Below are positions 35,256 to 49,805 of a stretch of DNA of 64,000 bases, piece after piece. Position numbers and translations under genes: made by a program. Origin of the DNA: Siphonodentalium dalli (taxonomy: Eukaryota; Mollusca; Scaphopoda; Gadilida; Siphonodentaliidae); contig CP136064.1 of the NCBI GenBank assembly GCA_032622095.1, forward strand, positions 191,629,794-191,693,793, written 5' to 3'. Each line of letters opens with the position of its first letter. Within the stretch, counting starts at the first letter, position 1. Under the pieces are notes generated by a model. That model did no database searches and was not told the DNA's origin. It was given only the letters and a program-made list of their open reading frames with translations.

Positions 35256-38200
35256 TTTGGTTTATTGTACATCGGTGGTCCAATGGTTTGACCATTCGGT
35301 TTATAAACATGTCAAAAAAAGAAAGTCCCCCTAATGTAATCGGTAATATTTTATGAGACATTAAATGGATTTTGACGAAACTTTACGCACATGTTTAGTG
35401 ATAACCGAGATACAACAGTCCTATGAGTAATGTTATGGCCGACTATGCACGAATTGAATGGAGAAGGGGTGCTTTTAAAACGTTGTAAAACACTGGCGAA
35501 GAGTGGACAGTCACTCCAGTGTTCATTGTTCACACAAGTTGTTACCGGCTGTAAATGTGGTCCAAAAGTGACACCGAGTCCGCATTAATATGGCTGTCAT
35601 CTTTGGGACACAATGTGACCGCTGCATGCCAGGCCATTCAGTATAATCACATTCCTTTCGAACGACACTTTGAAGTTTCATGCCGTGAGTAACCAGAGTT
35701 ATTGAAATAAGTCTCTTTGAAGCCATTTTTCAGTAAACCATATTTGCCATCAATGGCCCATCATGTAGGTCATTGAATAGAACAGATGATCTGAGCACGT
35801 GCGAGTAGTGGGAGACATGACTGATCACTACCCGTGTTTTTTCAACTTTTCAATAGTGCCCCTCCTCCATTCAATTAGTGCTCACTCTGCCATATGTCAT
35901 CGCACAGCAGAGTTCTCAGCAAACAATGTATCTGGCACCAGAAATTATTTGTGGAAAGTTTCATTAAAATGCATCCAATAGCTCATAAAATATTACCGAG
36001 TATATTATGGAGGTACATTTTTTTTTTTAGGCGTTTAGTAAAGCGTCGATATGAGTTCCGGTTCCACAGCGGAATGCCAACGAGTTCCATAGCAATTGAT
36101 GTAGGTAGGTTTCTAGTCGATAGGAGAATGTCGAGTTATACTTTGTTTCAATTCCAAGATTAGGCGTTTTGCCACCTCGTATATTGCATGCTTTCGTCAC
36201 ACCTATATATTTGAAAATAGGAACCCGTATGGTATTGCAAATTTTGCACCATGAATTTGTCTGGTCTTACTTAATATTTCATTCGGTCAATTTATCAGAC
36301 AAGGTCATGCAGTAACCATTTGTCATATTACGTATATTATTTCATCGTTTCGATATTGAATACCTATACGGTTATTTTCTATGCTACAATTATGTTCAAT
36401 AACTTATTATTTGTCGATATTATCATGCATTTGTGGCCAAGAACAGTATGACATCACTATTATACATGCTGTCGGCGGTCGAAAACACGGTCGGTTATGC
36501 TTACATTGCTAATTATACAACTATATATGCAATCAACGTAGTTTTCGATGCATCTGTCTGCGTATAGATGTGTCCGATGACTAATTACATACTGTTTTTA
36601 TTTGTGTAGCTCTGTTCCCTGGTGGCTTCGGCTGCCAGGCTGTGAAATTCGTTATGTGAAATTGTTATTATAGTATGGTCGTGGTACGGGAAATGATGGG
36701 GTTAATTTGAATAAATTGATAAAGCGATTTTGCTGTCAACAGATGCAGAAGAGCCTTCAGTCTAGTATAAAACCATCTAAAAATCCGCTTCGTCGAAACT
36801 GTTCTCCAAGATTGCGTCCAACGTGGTTATATATATAAGACGCATATCGAAATAAGCCATTCTACGATACATAGGAATTGCGCAGTTATGCCACTGTGCA
36901 TGAAATTAGAATACGAAAGCGAACAGTGACACGTACATAATATAATAAAATCGAGGACATTAAATGGCCGCAACTCTTAAAGCATGCCATGACGAAAGAA
37001 CATGTTGGATAACCACACAGGCGCGACAATACGTATTGGTAATATACAAATATGGTGGTAAATATCATTAAAGATACACATCATTAAAACATATCCTTCT
37101 TAATGATTTATCAGCACTGCAACGCAAGTCAATCCCAATTATTCATGTCTTTAAAGTTCGGGGTTCTTCTTAGAATACATCCAATAGTCACACCAAACAT
37201 AAAAATATCGGACATGCAACAAACGAAGAAATGTTCTCCCACACAGTATGTGGTAGTTTCATTGGGATGACGATCGATCATTATGGAATGTAACGCAGAA
37301 ACTGAAGTTCATACCCTTGTGGTATACATACTAGTTACATTTCCGAATGTTTTAACACTCTCCATGATAATAACCGATACACGCATGTCGCAATGCTTAT
37401 TATACTGTAAAGAAACACTCGTCTCTTAAATAGATAAGATAAGATAACCACCCCATCTCACAAGGTCAAAGAGACGGTACATCGTACACATTTTATTAAG
37501 ACTAAATTTCATGCCGACACAAACCCGGTTTCTCAGAAGACAATTTTGTTCAAATTACGTCAGTTGGCACTTTACAACTGGACTATGATAGCACGCATAT
37601 GGCACTGGTGAATACATTTACCATGCATGTGGCACTGTTTAATATAACTATATTTCCAGGTGTAACCCCAGTTTCAGCTATGCCACAGTATGTAGTTAAT
37701 TTTGGTAAAGTTATGAATTTATTGAACATACTACAAGTACTCGTTTGTGTTTTGATAAACATGCGTTCATAGTACATGTATAGAAACATGCATACTTGAG
37801 ATTCAAGCGAAATATTCGTGTCATCGCTATAGATCTGAGGCAACAATGACTACTATTTTCAGATAAGAACAGGATTTACATATTTTACCCATTACCCTGA
37901 ATATCTGTCAAACTGTACTATAGCAGTGGATTTTGAAAGGTTTGCTCTTTTAGATATCAAAATAAATTATGATTGGTCACACGTGTGAGACTGCTCAGCT
38001 CAGATTACATATATCTGCTTCCAGAAAAGGCCTCTGAAGCCACACATCCATACTAAATCCCATTTAACTGTTTACTTATACATATATGTACGCTTTTTCT
38101 TTAATCGGTTTAAAGACTGCATTATTGTTACGTTTACAGGCGGCCAAAAGTCCAGATTTAACCCTTGTATGAGAGCCTGCTTTCGGTTGCTCTCTCGTGA

Positions 38201-39064
38201 GATACATTAGAGAGAATTAGGTACATATGACTAAACACTGCTAGTGTACGTTTCAATTTATTACAATTTTTGCATTAATTTGTGCACCCATCACAGAAAT
38301 TCAGCATTTCCATACACCAATTGCCATTTTGGACGTCATGTTGCATTAAGAATTTCCACCCAAGCGGAGTTTAGCGGATTTTGTATACGTTTCTCATCTA
38401 ACCAGTCCGCGCATTTTGAGACCAAAACTGCTTCTTTACCAATTTATTCCGGGATCTAACCGCCTAACGAGCATATTATACTGGACGTGCGTTACCGTAT
38501 GTATATACACAAATGTATTGTTGCGGACTTCGCAGATAAAATAGGCGAATGTAATATTAAATAGGTCGCAAACACAATCCAACCGAATACGGTGGGTTTT
38601 TGGGACGTTGTTTTTTTTATTTTAAGAACAAAGAATTCAAACTGAATTATGGCAAATTCTGACAACTTTTACGATAAGCTGCTTGTTCTCAAAGGCGATT
38701 CCCCACACCAATATAAAGAGATTTAGATGATTGTTTCAATTTATCATTTAAACGCATATTTTTAAGTCAAATAAAATCGTACGTCGCGTGCTTCTTAAGT
38801 GTTAACCACGTACAAATATCAATAAATGCCGATTGCTGTTCAACATTGCTCAAGTTAACATCGAGGAAACCCGAAAAAGTGTTTTGCGTGTTATATCCAT
38901 CATGCGTTATATAAATTGGACAAATAAATATGTTTAAACTAAGTTATCCGGACAAACCGGGTTGACCAACGGACGCCACCATACACGGATGGACAGACAA
39001 GCCGATTATATTAGTCCATAAATTAATCTGGTGGGGACAATAAACCCAGATACTTATAAAAGTC
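35256..39064. other. Gene-poor region, nothing recognised
   Basis: AT-rich sequence. It may hold the 5'UTR exon and promoter of the minus-strand peptide gene, but neither can be placed. A TCACACCT T-box half-site-like word occurs at about 36198. No exon, RNA gene or repeat array is supported. Confidence 0.4.
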
Positions 39065-39067
39065 TAA

Positions 39068-40020
39068 GGGTGCAATTACATTGCTATAGAAATGTATACA
39101 GATCTGTATGAAGTCACGTGTCGTGCATTACTGTGATCACAACATGATTACTAATAGTGAACGCGCGCTCATCAGTACTCGGGTAATTGACAATTCACTG
39201 CGAGTCGTACATAAAAATGTATCAACTATCAACAGATAACAGCGATTTGGCATGTGCCGCAGGTATTTAAAGTATCCTTATACCACTTGATGGTTCGAAG
39301 AAAGAATGAAAATCATGCAGTTACCTTACAACACCCTTTATTTGACGAAATGTAGTAAACTTTTCAACTGATGACAATTCCAATTCCAATGTAGGACAAT
39401 ATTGTTTTCTTAAATTGCATGCAGTTTTTATAAATAGCTGTTAGACAATAAATATGATGATAATGACTGGCCACGGGGAGGGACCAGGTCACTATCTTTC
39501 CAAGTGTTGGACATTTCCAACATTACACCCGCCCCTATGATAAGGTTGGAAAATTTCCAGCTGATGGCCATTCCAGCTCAAAATTTTGATAAAAAGTAGG
39601 AAATTATGCAAATATTGGTCCGAAAACAATACCCCCCCCCCCCCCCAAAAAAATAAAATGTTTGAAAATCAAACTATTTTCAATCTATTGCTGGTTTGGA
39701 AATTACAACTAATGTTGTGTCAGGTATGAAATGTCCAACAGTTGAACAAGTTGCCACTTCCCTATCCGTGTTCAATATTCGAAATACACGGGTTGAAATG
39801 ACAACGAAAACTAAAACACATTCGCCAAGCCCGAGTAACAATTAATCAAAACTGATTTGCCTGTCGCAATGCTTCGGCGTTGACCGTGACGTATAGCGGA
39901 CACGATTTTTGCTCACACGAACTAATACTGTTTTCTTTCTGTGTGCATTTCTATATCAATCCGTTTACACTAGTCTGCGTGTAGATCTATGTACATTTCT
40001 ATAGCAATGTAAATGCACCC
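39068..40020. mobile_element. 953-bp Harbinger-like non-autonomous element
   Basis: The TAA target duplication (39065-39067 and 40021-40023) flanks ends that match at 28 of 29 positions: GGGTGCAATTACATTGCTAT... and the inverse of ...ATAGCAATGTAAATGCACCC. A 3-bp TWA duplication with G-rich ends is typical of PIF/Harbinger. There is no transposase. The interior (about 39360-39780) holds the TTTCCAAC-rich repeat family G and a 16-bp poly(C) run at about 39632. Confidence 0.8.
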
Positions 40021-40024
40021 TAAT

Positions 40025-40928
40025 TGATAGGGCCAAATTTTTCAAATACCATACCAGTCTTGTTTTGATAATCGGAAGCCGGCGTTATGACTGCGCTGCA
40101 AAAATTACAGCAGGCATTAGACTTGTCGTTTGTCCAGTGGTGGTGCAATGTAAATACGCATGTTCTAAGGGGGCGCTATATATATAACATATGTCGTTTT
40201 TTTCTATTGATCCATGGGCGTATTTATGAATCATGCAGTACAGACAAACTACATACTGTGCAATGTGGAATTAAATTATAGGCCTATATATGTAGTAGCG
40301 TTCAGTCGAGCATTACAAAAACATGAACATGACTGAAATGCGATGCCAGAAGTAAAGTACAGTATCGGCAAGGAACAGAAACGCGCAATATAATTATTAA
40401 CTAATTTGTCAAAGGTTTCTTGCATTGTCTTTAATGGTTGTTTATTGCTCAAAATTCAAGCGGAATTCTCGTTGTGCGTCATGTGTGAAGTCATGGGGAG
40501 GCTTTCTCTTTGAGGCAATACTACGCACGTATCGACTCTTCCGCTGCAACATCCAATATATAGGCAGCGATATACAAGGTCGCTCAACTTTTAAATGAAA
40601 TTGCTAAACTGTGCGAAAAATATAATAGGGGCTGTTAATTAATTTGGCATTCTCCACGAAAGCTTGAATTATTATACTTTGGGAAATGGTAGGGACTGCA
40701 AATTACTTCAGATTATGGACTTCGGCGTATGTTAAGGATTACGTAGTTAAACGACAGCTCCACCATAATTGTTATCATTTCATACGAGTTCTAACTTGCC
40801 AAGTCCTTTCAAATTTAGTGTGCATATATGCTTCATGCAACGCCCATGCTTCGAGAGTATAGTGTCTCGTCAATAAGCGAAAGAGATCAGTAGTTCACTT
40901 TTCGTTGGCTAGCTAATTAACGTTTCAG
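40025..40928. other. Nothing recognised
   Basis: AT-rich DNA between two transposons. No supported gene or repeat. Confidence 0.4.
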
Positions 40929-40933
40929 TTTAA

Positions 40934-41130
40934 AGATACGGGCGGAATTTACGGTGGGTATTCCCGTTAAAATGTCACATCCGCTAAAACCGCCATAAAC
41001 AGAAATATTATATAAACCAATAAAACATCGCGTGCATTGCATATTATAATCACGTTTGTAAGCTGGGTTATGTAAACATCAAAAACGTTACAGAACCATT
41101 TGTTTATAGACAAACACTTTGAACTACCGG
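40934..41130 (+). mobile_element. TTAA MITE family A, truncated copy 2
   Basis: TTAA followed by AGATACGGGCGG, then GGTGGGTAT, GTTAAAAT and AACCGCCATAAACAGAA, as at 29931. The right half and right end are absent or unrecognisable. Confidence 0.7.
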
Positions 41131-41524
41131 ATGAAAATGTTCCGTTGCGCTGTGGAAAGCGGAGATTAAATTATTGTCGCCACCAACAATCTCATTGAAA
41201 ACACAAATTGTATTAAAAATCTACCCATTCTACCAGCAGTCAGTTCAAAACGAGCTAACACACACTACTTCAAGATTGTGTAAATGATCAGACAGAAAAG
41301 GTACATAATATAATTGTTCTTGCAAAGAGATGAGTATTATTCAATCCAGTTAGTATTTTCTCATATCCTCTGGGTAATTGCGCCACATGCAAAACAAGGA
41401 ATTTTACTATAATAGTATTGCGAATTTTAGACTAACCAAATTAGTGGTTTTACAACCGACGTATAATGCGCGGAAATCTATATAAGGAAATGACGTAATA
41501 TCGTGACTGCTTTATAAACAACTA

Positions 41525-41890
41525 GCCGATGAGCCCGACGTTGTCCGGGCTATTCAAAAACCAAATTTCAAGTCGATATAGCTCCACCCGTTTCCGAGAT
41601 CTGGTCTGCGCATGCGCGAAGCTGGCGTCGCACGGGCTTGGCGACCCGATAAAATTCGTATCCGGGGCAAGATACATTCAAATACCAAATTTCAAGTCGA
41701 TAGCTCCACCCGTTTCCGAGATCTCGTCTGCGCATGCGCGAAGCGGGCGCCACACAGGCTCGCCAATACGACAAGGTCGACCGCCTGGTCAAACTACACA
41801 CACGTACCAAGTTTCGTCCCGATCGGCCGAGAATCGTAGATTTGTATCAATGACAGACAAACATACAAACATACAAACAGACAGAGGTCT
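41525..41890 (+). repeat. SINE/LINE-tail-like repeat with internal duplication
   Basis: It begins CTAGCCGATGAGCCCGACGT. An ~85-bp unit is repeated (ACCAAATTTCAAGTCGATA...CTCCACCCGTTTCCGAGATCT...CTGCGCATGCGCGAAG) at about 41560 and 41683. It ends in GACAGACAAACATACAAACA-type sequence, common at tails of non-LTR elements. It is GC-richer than the surroundings. Confidence 0.6.
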
Positions 41891-41899
41891 TCAAAATAT

Positions 41900-44800
41900 A
41901 TATGAGATCGACACTCGTCCTTCATTTCTCCGACACAAAGCGCGTCTTGTGAATAATATCGCATCAATGTCATCATAATCATAAATGTCATTTCTAAATT
42001 ATAACATGCGAAGGCCGCCAGTCCCTTGAAAAATTTGTCGTCATTTAGTAATCTTGTCACAATCGCACACGACTTTGTCATGTGAAATTGGTCTAACCAT
42101 CCAGGTTATTTGGGTCCATAAATGGAATTGGTGAACATGTTAAATAGCAATGTTTGTGGCACGAGTAGAGCGTTTTGATAACATGGTAAGCGACATTTCG
42201 CCCCTTCACGAAGGCACCTTTGTGTTGCGCAAAACAGTTCTCATTGCCATTACACGTTTCCATAGAAACAGGCACCCATAACATACACCTACATCGGTGG
42301 TGGAAACTGACACGGTGCCATAGGTCGAGACAAACAAGTCTAGGATTAGTGAATGGTTTTTATTTTTCTAGGAATTCACTTATGTAGTATTATAGTCATA
42401 TTTAGCCGTTATTGACCGTTGAATGCAGATATTGGCCAAATCAAATAGTTCATAAAAGAACTTGACCACAATTTTGAAAAAAATAAACAATTTCCATGCG
42501 GTCGCCATGGTAAAGATTGGAGTCTGCCGATTCTTGATAAGGTTTAACAAAAACCACTCCAATATGGACTCATGAGCACAATTTGGGCAATAAAAAAAAT
42601 GGTATAAACTTTACAGGAGTGGCTAAAACACAACTATATGCACATATACATGTATTGGACAATCCAGGAGACCGCGGTATAGATGCATACACAATTGTGT
42701 AATAAATTTTCAACAATTCAAGCGATACCTTTTTTAATTTGCAAACCATGCATTATATATAGTAAATGCGTTACATGTGACAAATGGGAACATGCGGTAC
42801 TTTCCCAACTTTTATCAGAATGCGCACGCACAATGTTTTCAATAGATAAACTTCCATAAATTAAACTAAATCTTGTTGTGGATAAGTAAACGCTTTTATT
42901 TTTTTTCTTCATAAACTCATACTTCTGATCAAAGACAGGTTTATTCCTATGTTTTTGAAGTGAATTTGAATGTTCACAACTAGGGGTCAATCCTATGCAG
43001 AGGTTTTTTTTTTGCAAGATTCTACAATCTTAAATAATATACACCACTTTACACTTGTAAAATGCTGATGAAATAGGACATGCATGGGTAAAACCCATGT
43101 AAATCGGAACATACTGTAGTAAATCACTTCTGAAAAAGCGCTCTTTAAAAAGGCTTCTTTAAATGTTTGTATTAAAATTTCTCATTTCCGAATGGATTCG
43201 TTATTTAAGTAAATATAGATTTCTTAAAGAAAAAAGTATTAAATACGCTTTACTTACAAAAGTAAGCAGTTACTGTAAAGTTGGCGCTTTTTATACGGGT
43301 TAGTTCATTTTATACGGGATGGTTCCAGTCGGTGATTGATTTTGTGAATAACAGTTGTACATTATCTAGTATTAATGTTGTGACAGCTAATAAGAATGAG
43401 GTGAGGTAATGCCAAATATAAATAATATACAAGTGACACAGGTGGAATGATGGTACGAATCTTATTCCACGACTTAAAAGTCTGGTAGATTGTCCTTTCA
43501 GCAGTCCAAACATACAATACCGATCCTACAAAACGTATTTCAACCAGGGACAATAATTTAGGTGGGTTGTGTTTTTGTATATTCGAGTTCAAAATGGGAA
43601 CAAAACACTTCGATGTGGAGTCCATCCAAACTCAAAATTGCTGGTTCATATGCTCCCATGTTGGTTATGTTTTGTATGTAATGGTAATACAGAAGTATTC
43701 AGTAATTCACCAGAGTAAAATGTAAGTGGGGTTCATTATGCCTTACTAGGGTGTAAACCATGGCTTACATGGCATCACCAGAGTAATTTTATACGGATAT
43801 GAGCGATTAACTATTTTGACAATAGCACATTTCTCTGCCGATGGCTTTCTTTTTGCGAGAAAAAAATCCTATTTTGTTCGTTAATCAGTGGAAAACAATT
43901 GTACCCGACTCATTAACAGAATGGGACAAAAATATTCTTATAAATAAGGCTAAATCCAGAAGGGTTTAACACTGTAATCACATGTGCGATTCATATAGCC
44001 TCCAAATCTGTTCTCAAATGTTAAAGCTTCTGAAAATGAACGTCGGTACCGTGGTAACTGTACAATAATGTCGATGTAAATTACTCTGGTATAATTTACA
44101 CCAGTAGAATCCCACATGCATACAGGTAACAAAAAATGTATGAAATACATGGGTGGGAGCATTTACTAGAGTAGAAATACTTGGGTGGATCTACATGTGT
44201 GCGTTTAATATGGCGACCATTCACTTTATTAGTTTTTCCAGAGCAACATTACCTGGTTCCGATCACCCTGGTACAATACCACATACTACCGGATTGATTT
44301 ATCATGGTTTACCAAAGTATTTTTATAAAGGTATAGCCAACAGTAGCATGTTACATGATTTAATTCGCACAAACAATTGTATGGGAAACAAAGCGAAAAC
44401 TGATTTTAATTAGATGTTATGTTGTTGCAACATGAGGTATCGAACACTGAATACATCTAAATACTTGGTCTAAATTTAAGTTGTCCACAGTGACTAAGGA
44501 AATTCCTCCGCAGACAACAAACAAACTATAGTCAGAAATGGTAACGCCCTCAAGGCATATATAAAATATATTGGAGCTTGTGACCTTCACCTACAGTGAA
44601 ATACATTAAGGAAACGATATTAACTAAGAAATATATTACCGGCACCGTTTTTACAATGTTATAAGCTTATAAAATTCCCCGTCACAACATACGCAAACTG
44701 ACTTTTAGTTTGTGGTTGTGATAAAATATGGTATAGTAATGACATATCGTGTGTTCTCATAAAATGGGTCTTGTTTCGTGGCTCAAGACGACAGATTATC

Positions 44801-45425
44801 CCGTTGAGTTTCGACCACCGACGTGAACGCATGCATGTGTTCACGATTAAGGATAATATGAAGATTCAAACATGATCTGATGGAAATTTTGTAAATTCAA
44901 ATTCAAGTTTAACTGAAAGAATAAACTATACTCATGGATATACGCATTCGGGTTTGGGTTCAAGGGGTGCAATTAGAAATTATACGATGGATACCCAAAT
45001 CATGCAGGGCCATCACCATACTGAGTCAATATAGCCGCGTCACTACCTCGATATGTTATAAGAGGGCGGAGCGGTTTGAAATTATAGAATGACCATCCAC
45101 TCTGACCGAGAGCCTATATCACGTCCCTGCTTTATATTATGGTAGAAAGCCCCTCACAAAACTGAGCCCCCAAAGCAGCGTCCATGTCTCGGATATGTTA
45201 TGATAAGAGGCAGACAAGTTGGAAATAATATATAAATATCCCCCAACACTCGTATCAGATTAGATGTACTTGCTATGTACATAAAAACCACACCGCTCCC
45301 CTAATGAAACATTCGGACACTCGTGGCTACAGGGTCTCTATTCTGAGACGGGGTTACCTTTGAATTTCCAAATGAACCACCATCCTTGAACCAGACTAAG
45401 TAAACAGTGTGCGTAACTCTATTTG
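41900..45425. other. Gene-poor region with one weak inverted repeat
   Basis: ACCAGAGTAATTT at about 43778 and AAATTACTCTGGT at about 44078 could bound a ~310-bp foldback element. Otherwise nothing is recognised. Confidence 0.35.
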
Positions 45426-45429
45426 CCCC

Positions 45430-45910
45430 CCCCCCCAGGTTGGGCTCTTTATTTCCCAACTGGTACCTCAGACCTGGGTGGTATATATGTGGGCTACTGG
45501 CCCATAGCTAGAACATTGTGAGATTTGCAATGAACCTGAAAATTGCAAAATTCTAAGAACTGCAGGGAAATTACGACCGATGTGTTCTTAAATTGATTGA
45601 AATTGTTTTGACTGGCCACGGGAATGAACCACGAGAATCGCCGGTATATGACCATGGTTTGGCCAGGTATGAGAACATTTGGGATTGGAAAATAACCATC
45701 CACCCTCAACGCCGACCAATCCCGCCCGGCCCAAATACAGTCTGGACAGAGCGACATGAATGAAAAGTGTCCATGGGCCGTCCACCTTTACATTCCCAAC
45801 TCTACCACTTTAACAAGACCAAACTCGCAGTTTTGCGAATTTCTAACTACACCCACATCACCTTGGGTTGGAAGTTTCCATCTGGTATCTCAAGCTTTCA
45901 ACCCGTTAGA
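45430..45910. repeat. Dispersed repeat family G (TCCAAC-rich) relative
   Basis: It shares ACCTGAAAATTGC, TTTTGACTGGCCAC, CATGG and GTATGAGAAC-TTT in order with 50770-51000. A poly(C) run lies at about 45427. It is a degenerate copy without clear ends. Confidence 0.5.
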
Positions 45911-45914
45911 AATG

Positions 45915-46918
45915 TCTAACAAGATACCACCACCCACCAAGCCAACCCTCAGGTCACTGCTCCAGTCGCAGTGGCCATATTCGGACGAATGGCTATGGTG
46001 GAGACTATCAACTATTAATAATATGCTTGTATATTCACAATTTAACGTACAAATAATCAGGCCAAATTTTCGCTCTACTATGAAAACACTTAACAAAAAT
46101 ATTTAACAAATTGATTTTTAGAAATTAATAAATATTATTCGCATTTACCTGTATAAACTTATTAATAGTGCACGTATTGACCCCAGGTGTTTCACAGCTG
46201 TATTTGGTTATTTGACTATCCATTTTATAGAAGCCAGTGGCTATTCATTGAATAATCTGATTAAATCAGATTGGGATTTGGACCATGTAGGCTGTCTATC
46301 GAACAGTGTGCGTGAGTGGGCACGACCCACATTAATACAATACCACTACAGTCAGTACATAACCCAGCTGTTTACTTTCTGGCAATGTTTACTAACAATA
46401 ATTCACACCCTCAATTGGCAAAATTTGAATTCATCCTATAAAACCCGGATCAGTTGTATTCTTACCAATCATACACGAAAATTATCATAGCTGGTAATTT
46501 TGATAGTCAAAAATATCTAATTGTCAAAATTATGACTCAAATTTCATGTTTACATATAATTTCCACCAAGTCATATAATTTCCACCAAGTCATGGCCAAT
46601 ACATCGCCACGAAATTGCCCACAGCAAATCCCAACTCCTCCGTGTCGAGGAATACAGGCGGCTACTTTGAGATTACTTACAAGATTACTCTCAGTCGTGG
46701 GGAAATAGCCCACACCACTCAATGGGATAAGCTGCTACTGACATTTCCCAGTCATCCAAGCAATCGTGCTTCATCATTATTGACTATCCGAGTCTCTTGT
46801 TTGGCCGACCTGCCACCAGCAAGGGAAGATTTTTCGCAATCTTACGTACCCTTATCAATTACGTTTTTGTACTATCAAATGTGGATTACTCAAAACGCGT
46901 CCATGTCGAAAAGACAAC
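45915..46918. other. Nothing recognised
   Basis: A local 20-bp duplication (TCATATAATTTCCACCAAG) occurs at about 46550-46590. No exon or RNA gene. Confidence 0.4.
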
Positions 46919-46922
46919 TTAA

Positions 46923-47320
46923 GGGGGAGGTCAAGTGATCAATTTTTAATGGGGATTTCCATGTAAATCTGCGGAGCAAAGGTACAGAGTTGCACATACT
47001 TCTAAGTGTGACTTGATGTGGTATTGGAAACAGGTACTTATCTGGCGGGTCCGCTTGGTAAACTATAAAATTTTGAAATAACTATTTTTGAGAATTTGTT
47101 TATGGTATTACATCACTTGACCTACATTTGAAAAATAAATAAAAAATTCAAATATAAATACACCAACATTATAATGGAACAAGTTCCAAGCGGACCCGCC
47201 AGATAAATGCCTGTTTTCAATACCATATCAAGTCACACTCCGAAGTATGTGCAACTCTAACTTTTGATCCGCAGATTTGCATGGAAATCCCCATTCAAAA
47301 TTGGTCACTTGACCTCCCTC
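46923..47320. mobile_element. TTAA-flanked palindromic 398-bp MITE, family B copy 1
   Basis: TTAA at 46919-46922 and 47321-47324 flanks GGGGGAGGTCAAGTGA and TCACTTGACCTCCCTC. Complementarity continues through most of the element (AATGGGGATTTCCATG, GGCGGGTCCGCTTGG and their inverses), so it folds into one long hairpin. Confidence 0.9.
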
Positions 47321-47324
47321 TTAA

Positions 47325-49801
47325 TTGCAGTATCTGCTCACTCAATTTAGAGATAAAAGACAGATCCCGTGTATACGTGCGGGGCAAGTCCAATACATGA
47401 ACAACCAGAACATGCTCAAATATCCACATCATGCATCTCGTTCATTTAATGTCGGGATTTAGACATAATGGGTGGTTTTGGTACGGGCATAGTAATAGTG
47501 GTCGTGTGATATTGTCGTGTTCTTGACAAATTGAAGACTTGAGTTTCCCCATACAAAGACAACTTACAAACGCAGCAATTCAAAATTGTGCGCAGATACG
47601 TGGAGACTTTAGCCCAACTTCGGTAAAAAAAACAAATTGGAAATTTCATGCCGGACGCAACATTAGTTATAAATTTTACACCACATATATAAGGGTTCCA
47701 ATAGTTCTCATCGTTTGATTTCAAACAAGTAATTAGTGGAGAATTTGTTGTTTTTTAGACCAATAGCAGCATATTCTATTTTTGATAACAAAAAAATTGG
47801 TCCGATATGGCCGTCAGTTGGAAATTGTCCAACCTTAGTGGGTGTTAGATTAGTCGGACCTGACTTGATAAACTTAATGTTCGGATCAAGTCAGAACGAT
47901 ACCGGACTTCAGCATGGGAGAAAAGCTAAACAAAATTAATAAACGTAATTTTGAGAATCAAGTAACGGTCATTAAAGTTATGAAAATAGCAATTTATATT
48001 AACTGTAATATATACCAGAAAGCGTGTATTATACAAGATCCAAAGTTTAATCATGAGGAAGACATGTGCAGAAAGACATGATTGTCATTATGGGATACAA
48101 TATGGCCAAGTTGGCGGAGTTCAGCCGCACATTCACACATTAGTCGAAGCCAAATGGTCAAAATAACAAGTTTTTGGAATCCCCCAAACAACTATATTTC
48201 ATTTCAGGAAAACTACGCATGGGTTACAGAAAATGTTATCGATATTTTATACCGTTTGTGTAAGTAAACCAAATGAATTTATGAATTCATGTCAAGAAAA
48301 TGACGCAGTCTTCAAATGGTGTTTAATTTCTGCCTTTGCAAGCCGTATCAGCCAGTTGACGTACGAGAGTTACGGTTCCTGTTACTTGACTTTCGGGATA
48401 ACGACTATACTTACAAGACCCGGTTCATACACGAGCTCGTGAATGGAAAATACAGTCTTCAATAATGCATCGGCCATGCTGCGTGGTGGTTTACGCTTTA
48501 TAAAATTGTCATTTTAGGACTAATGATATAAGTAAGTGAGTCAAATGTTTCACATTCTTATTGGTTTAAACATATTTTATTGCCATATAATATATTCATG
48601 TATATATACACACATACAACAATTGGGATTGAGACACAAGTGCCGACACTTAGATTTGTCCCGTTCCCAGATAAACAAACAGGGGTTAGAGGGGCACCGA
48701 CCGAATCGACAAGGCAAATATACATATATTGTTAATGTACTTATAATGTGTATAATATATTAGAGCGGGTTGAACAACGGCGGGGCGTTGTATGCAGGCC
48801 AATAATCTGCAATGTCATATAGTATATCTTTGGTATATAAATTCAGCGAGATCTTGGTTACTGGTTACTGAGGGGGCGGGCGTGATAAGTACTGGATTAA
48901 TGGTCTGATGCGTGGTGGGAGTTGTGGCCAGGTCGGGCGGTGCCTCACTAAACAAAGTATAAAGCGGCAAACAAACAAACAAAAATATATTTTTTTTCAG
49001 TTAGTGCAACAAAGAAAATGGTATATTGGGCAACTCCCATACATGTATGTAATTTTGTTTTGTATTATGTTTTATAATAAGTAAGAAGTTTTGTAGTAAG
49101 ACTGATCCAATTATTCTTATTCGTATTATGGTTGATAAATATATTTGCGTTGGTCATAATTATTACTTTTATAGGAATCATATTCGCCCATAGCGTTCAG
49201 GACCATCGATGGAACTTAGATGGCGTAAGCCACGATACTAAGTTCCATTGGATCTAGTGTTAGATTGGACATTTCCAACAGTTGGAAACCTTGATGTACC
49301 AGTTGGAAAGTCCCAATAGAAGGGAATGGATGCAAACATAATTATTCTACAAACCGCGGGTTCAAGTAGGGGTGGAGGCTGGAGATTACATGGGGGCTCT
49401 AGCTACGCACCTGACAAAGAGAGTTCTCGCCATACATTAGAAAGCCGAAAATATAACTACTAACCTTTCGACTTGATAATATATATCCCTTGCAAGTAGT
49501 GCTGACTGTATTCCAAAACGAAAGGACGACCTTACCCTCTGCCTAGCATTTATACAACAGTCGCTGAAAACTCATTGGCTGACAAGTCGCGACCTAATTA
49601 GCTTAATCGAGAATCGAGAACGAGAATCCCGTGGCACGCCCCGGTGGTCACAGTGACTATCCCATTCTTTGCAAGGACCTGAGTGATTGTTATCGCGGGC
49701 AAAACGGAAACGTCATCGGGGTTGATTAGTCAAACAAAATATATCCGTCCGTGCATCTAGAAATCCTCACAGATGCTTCTTCACACCACGAATGAGCCAC
49801 A
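47325..49801. other. Nothing recognised
   Basis: AT-rich DNA. A fragment of family G (ACATTTCCAACAGTTGGAAA) lies at about 49270. No supported gene. Confidence 0.4.
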
Positions 49802-49805
49802 TTAA

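Noticed and set aside
36190-36206. TCACACCT word as a T-box binding site
   Set aside because: A single 8-bp match is expected by chance in 64 kb and has no supporting context.
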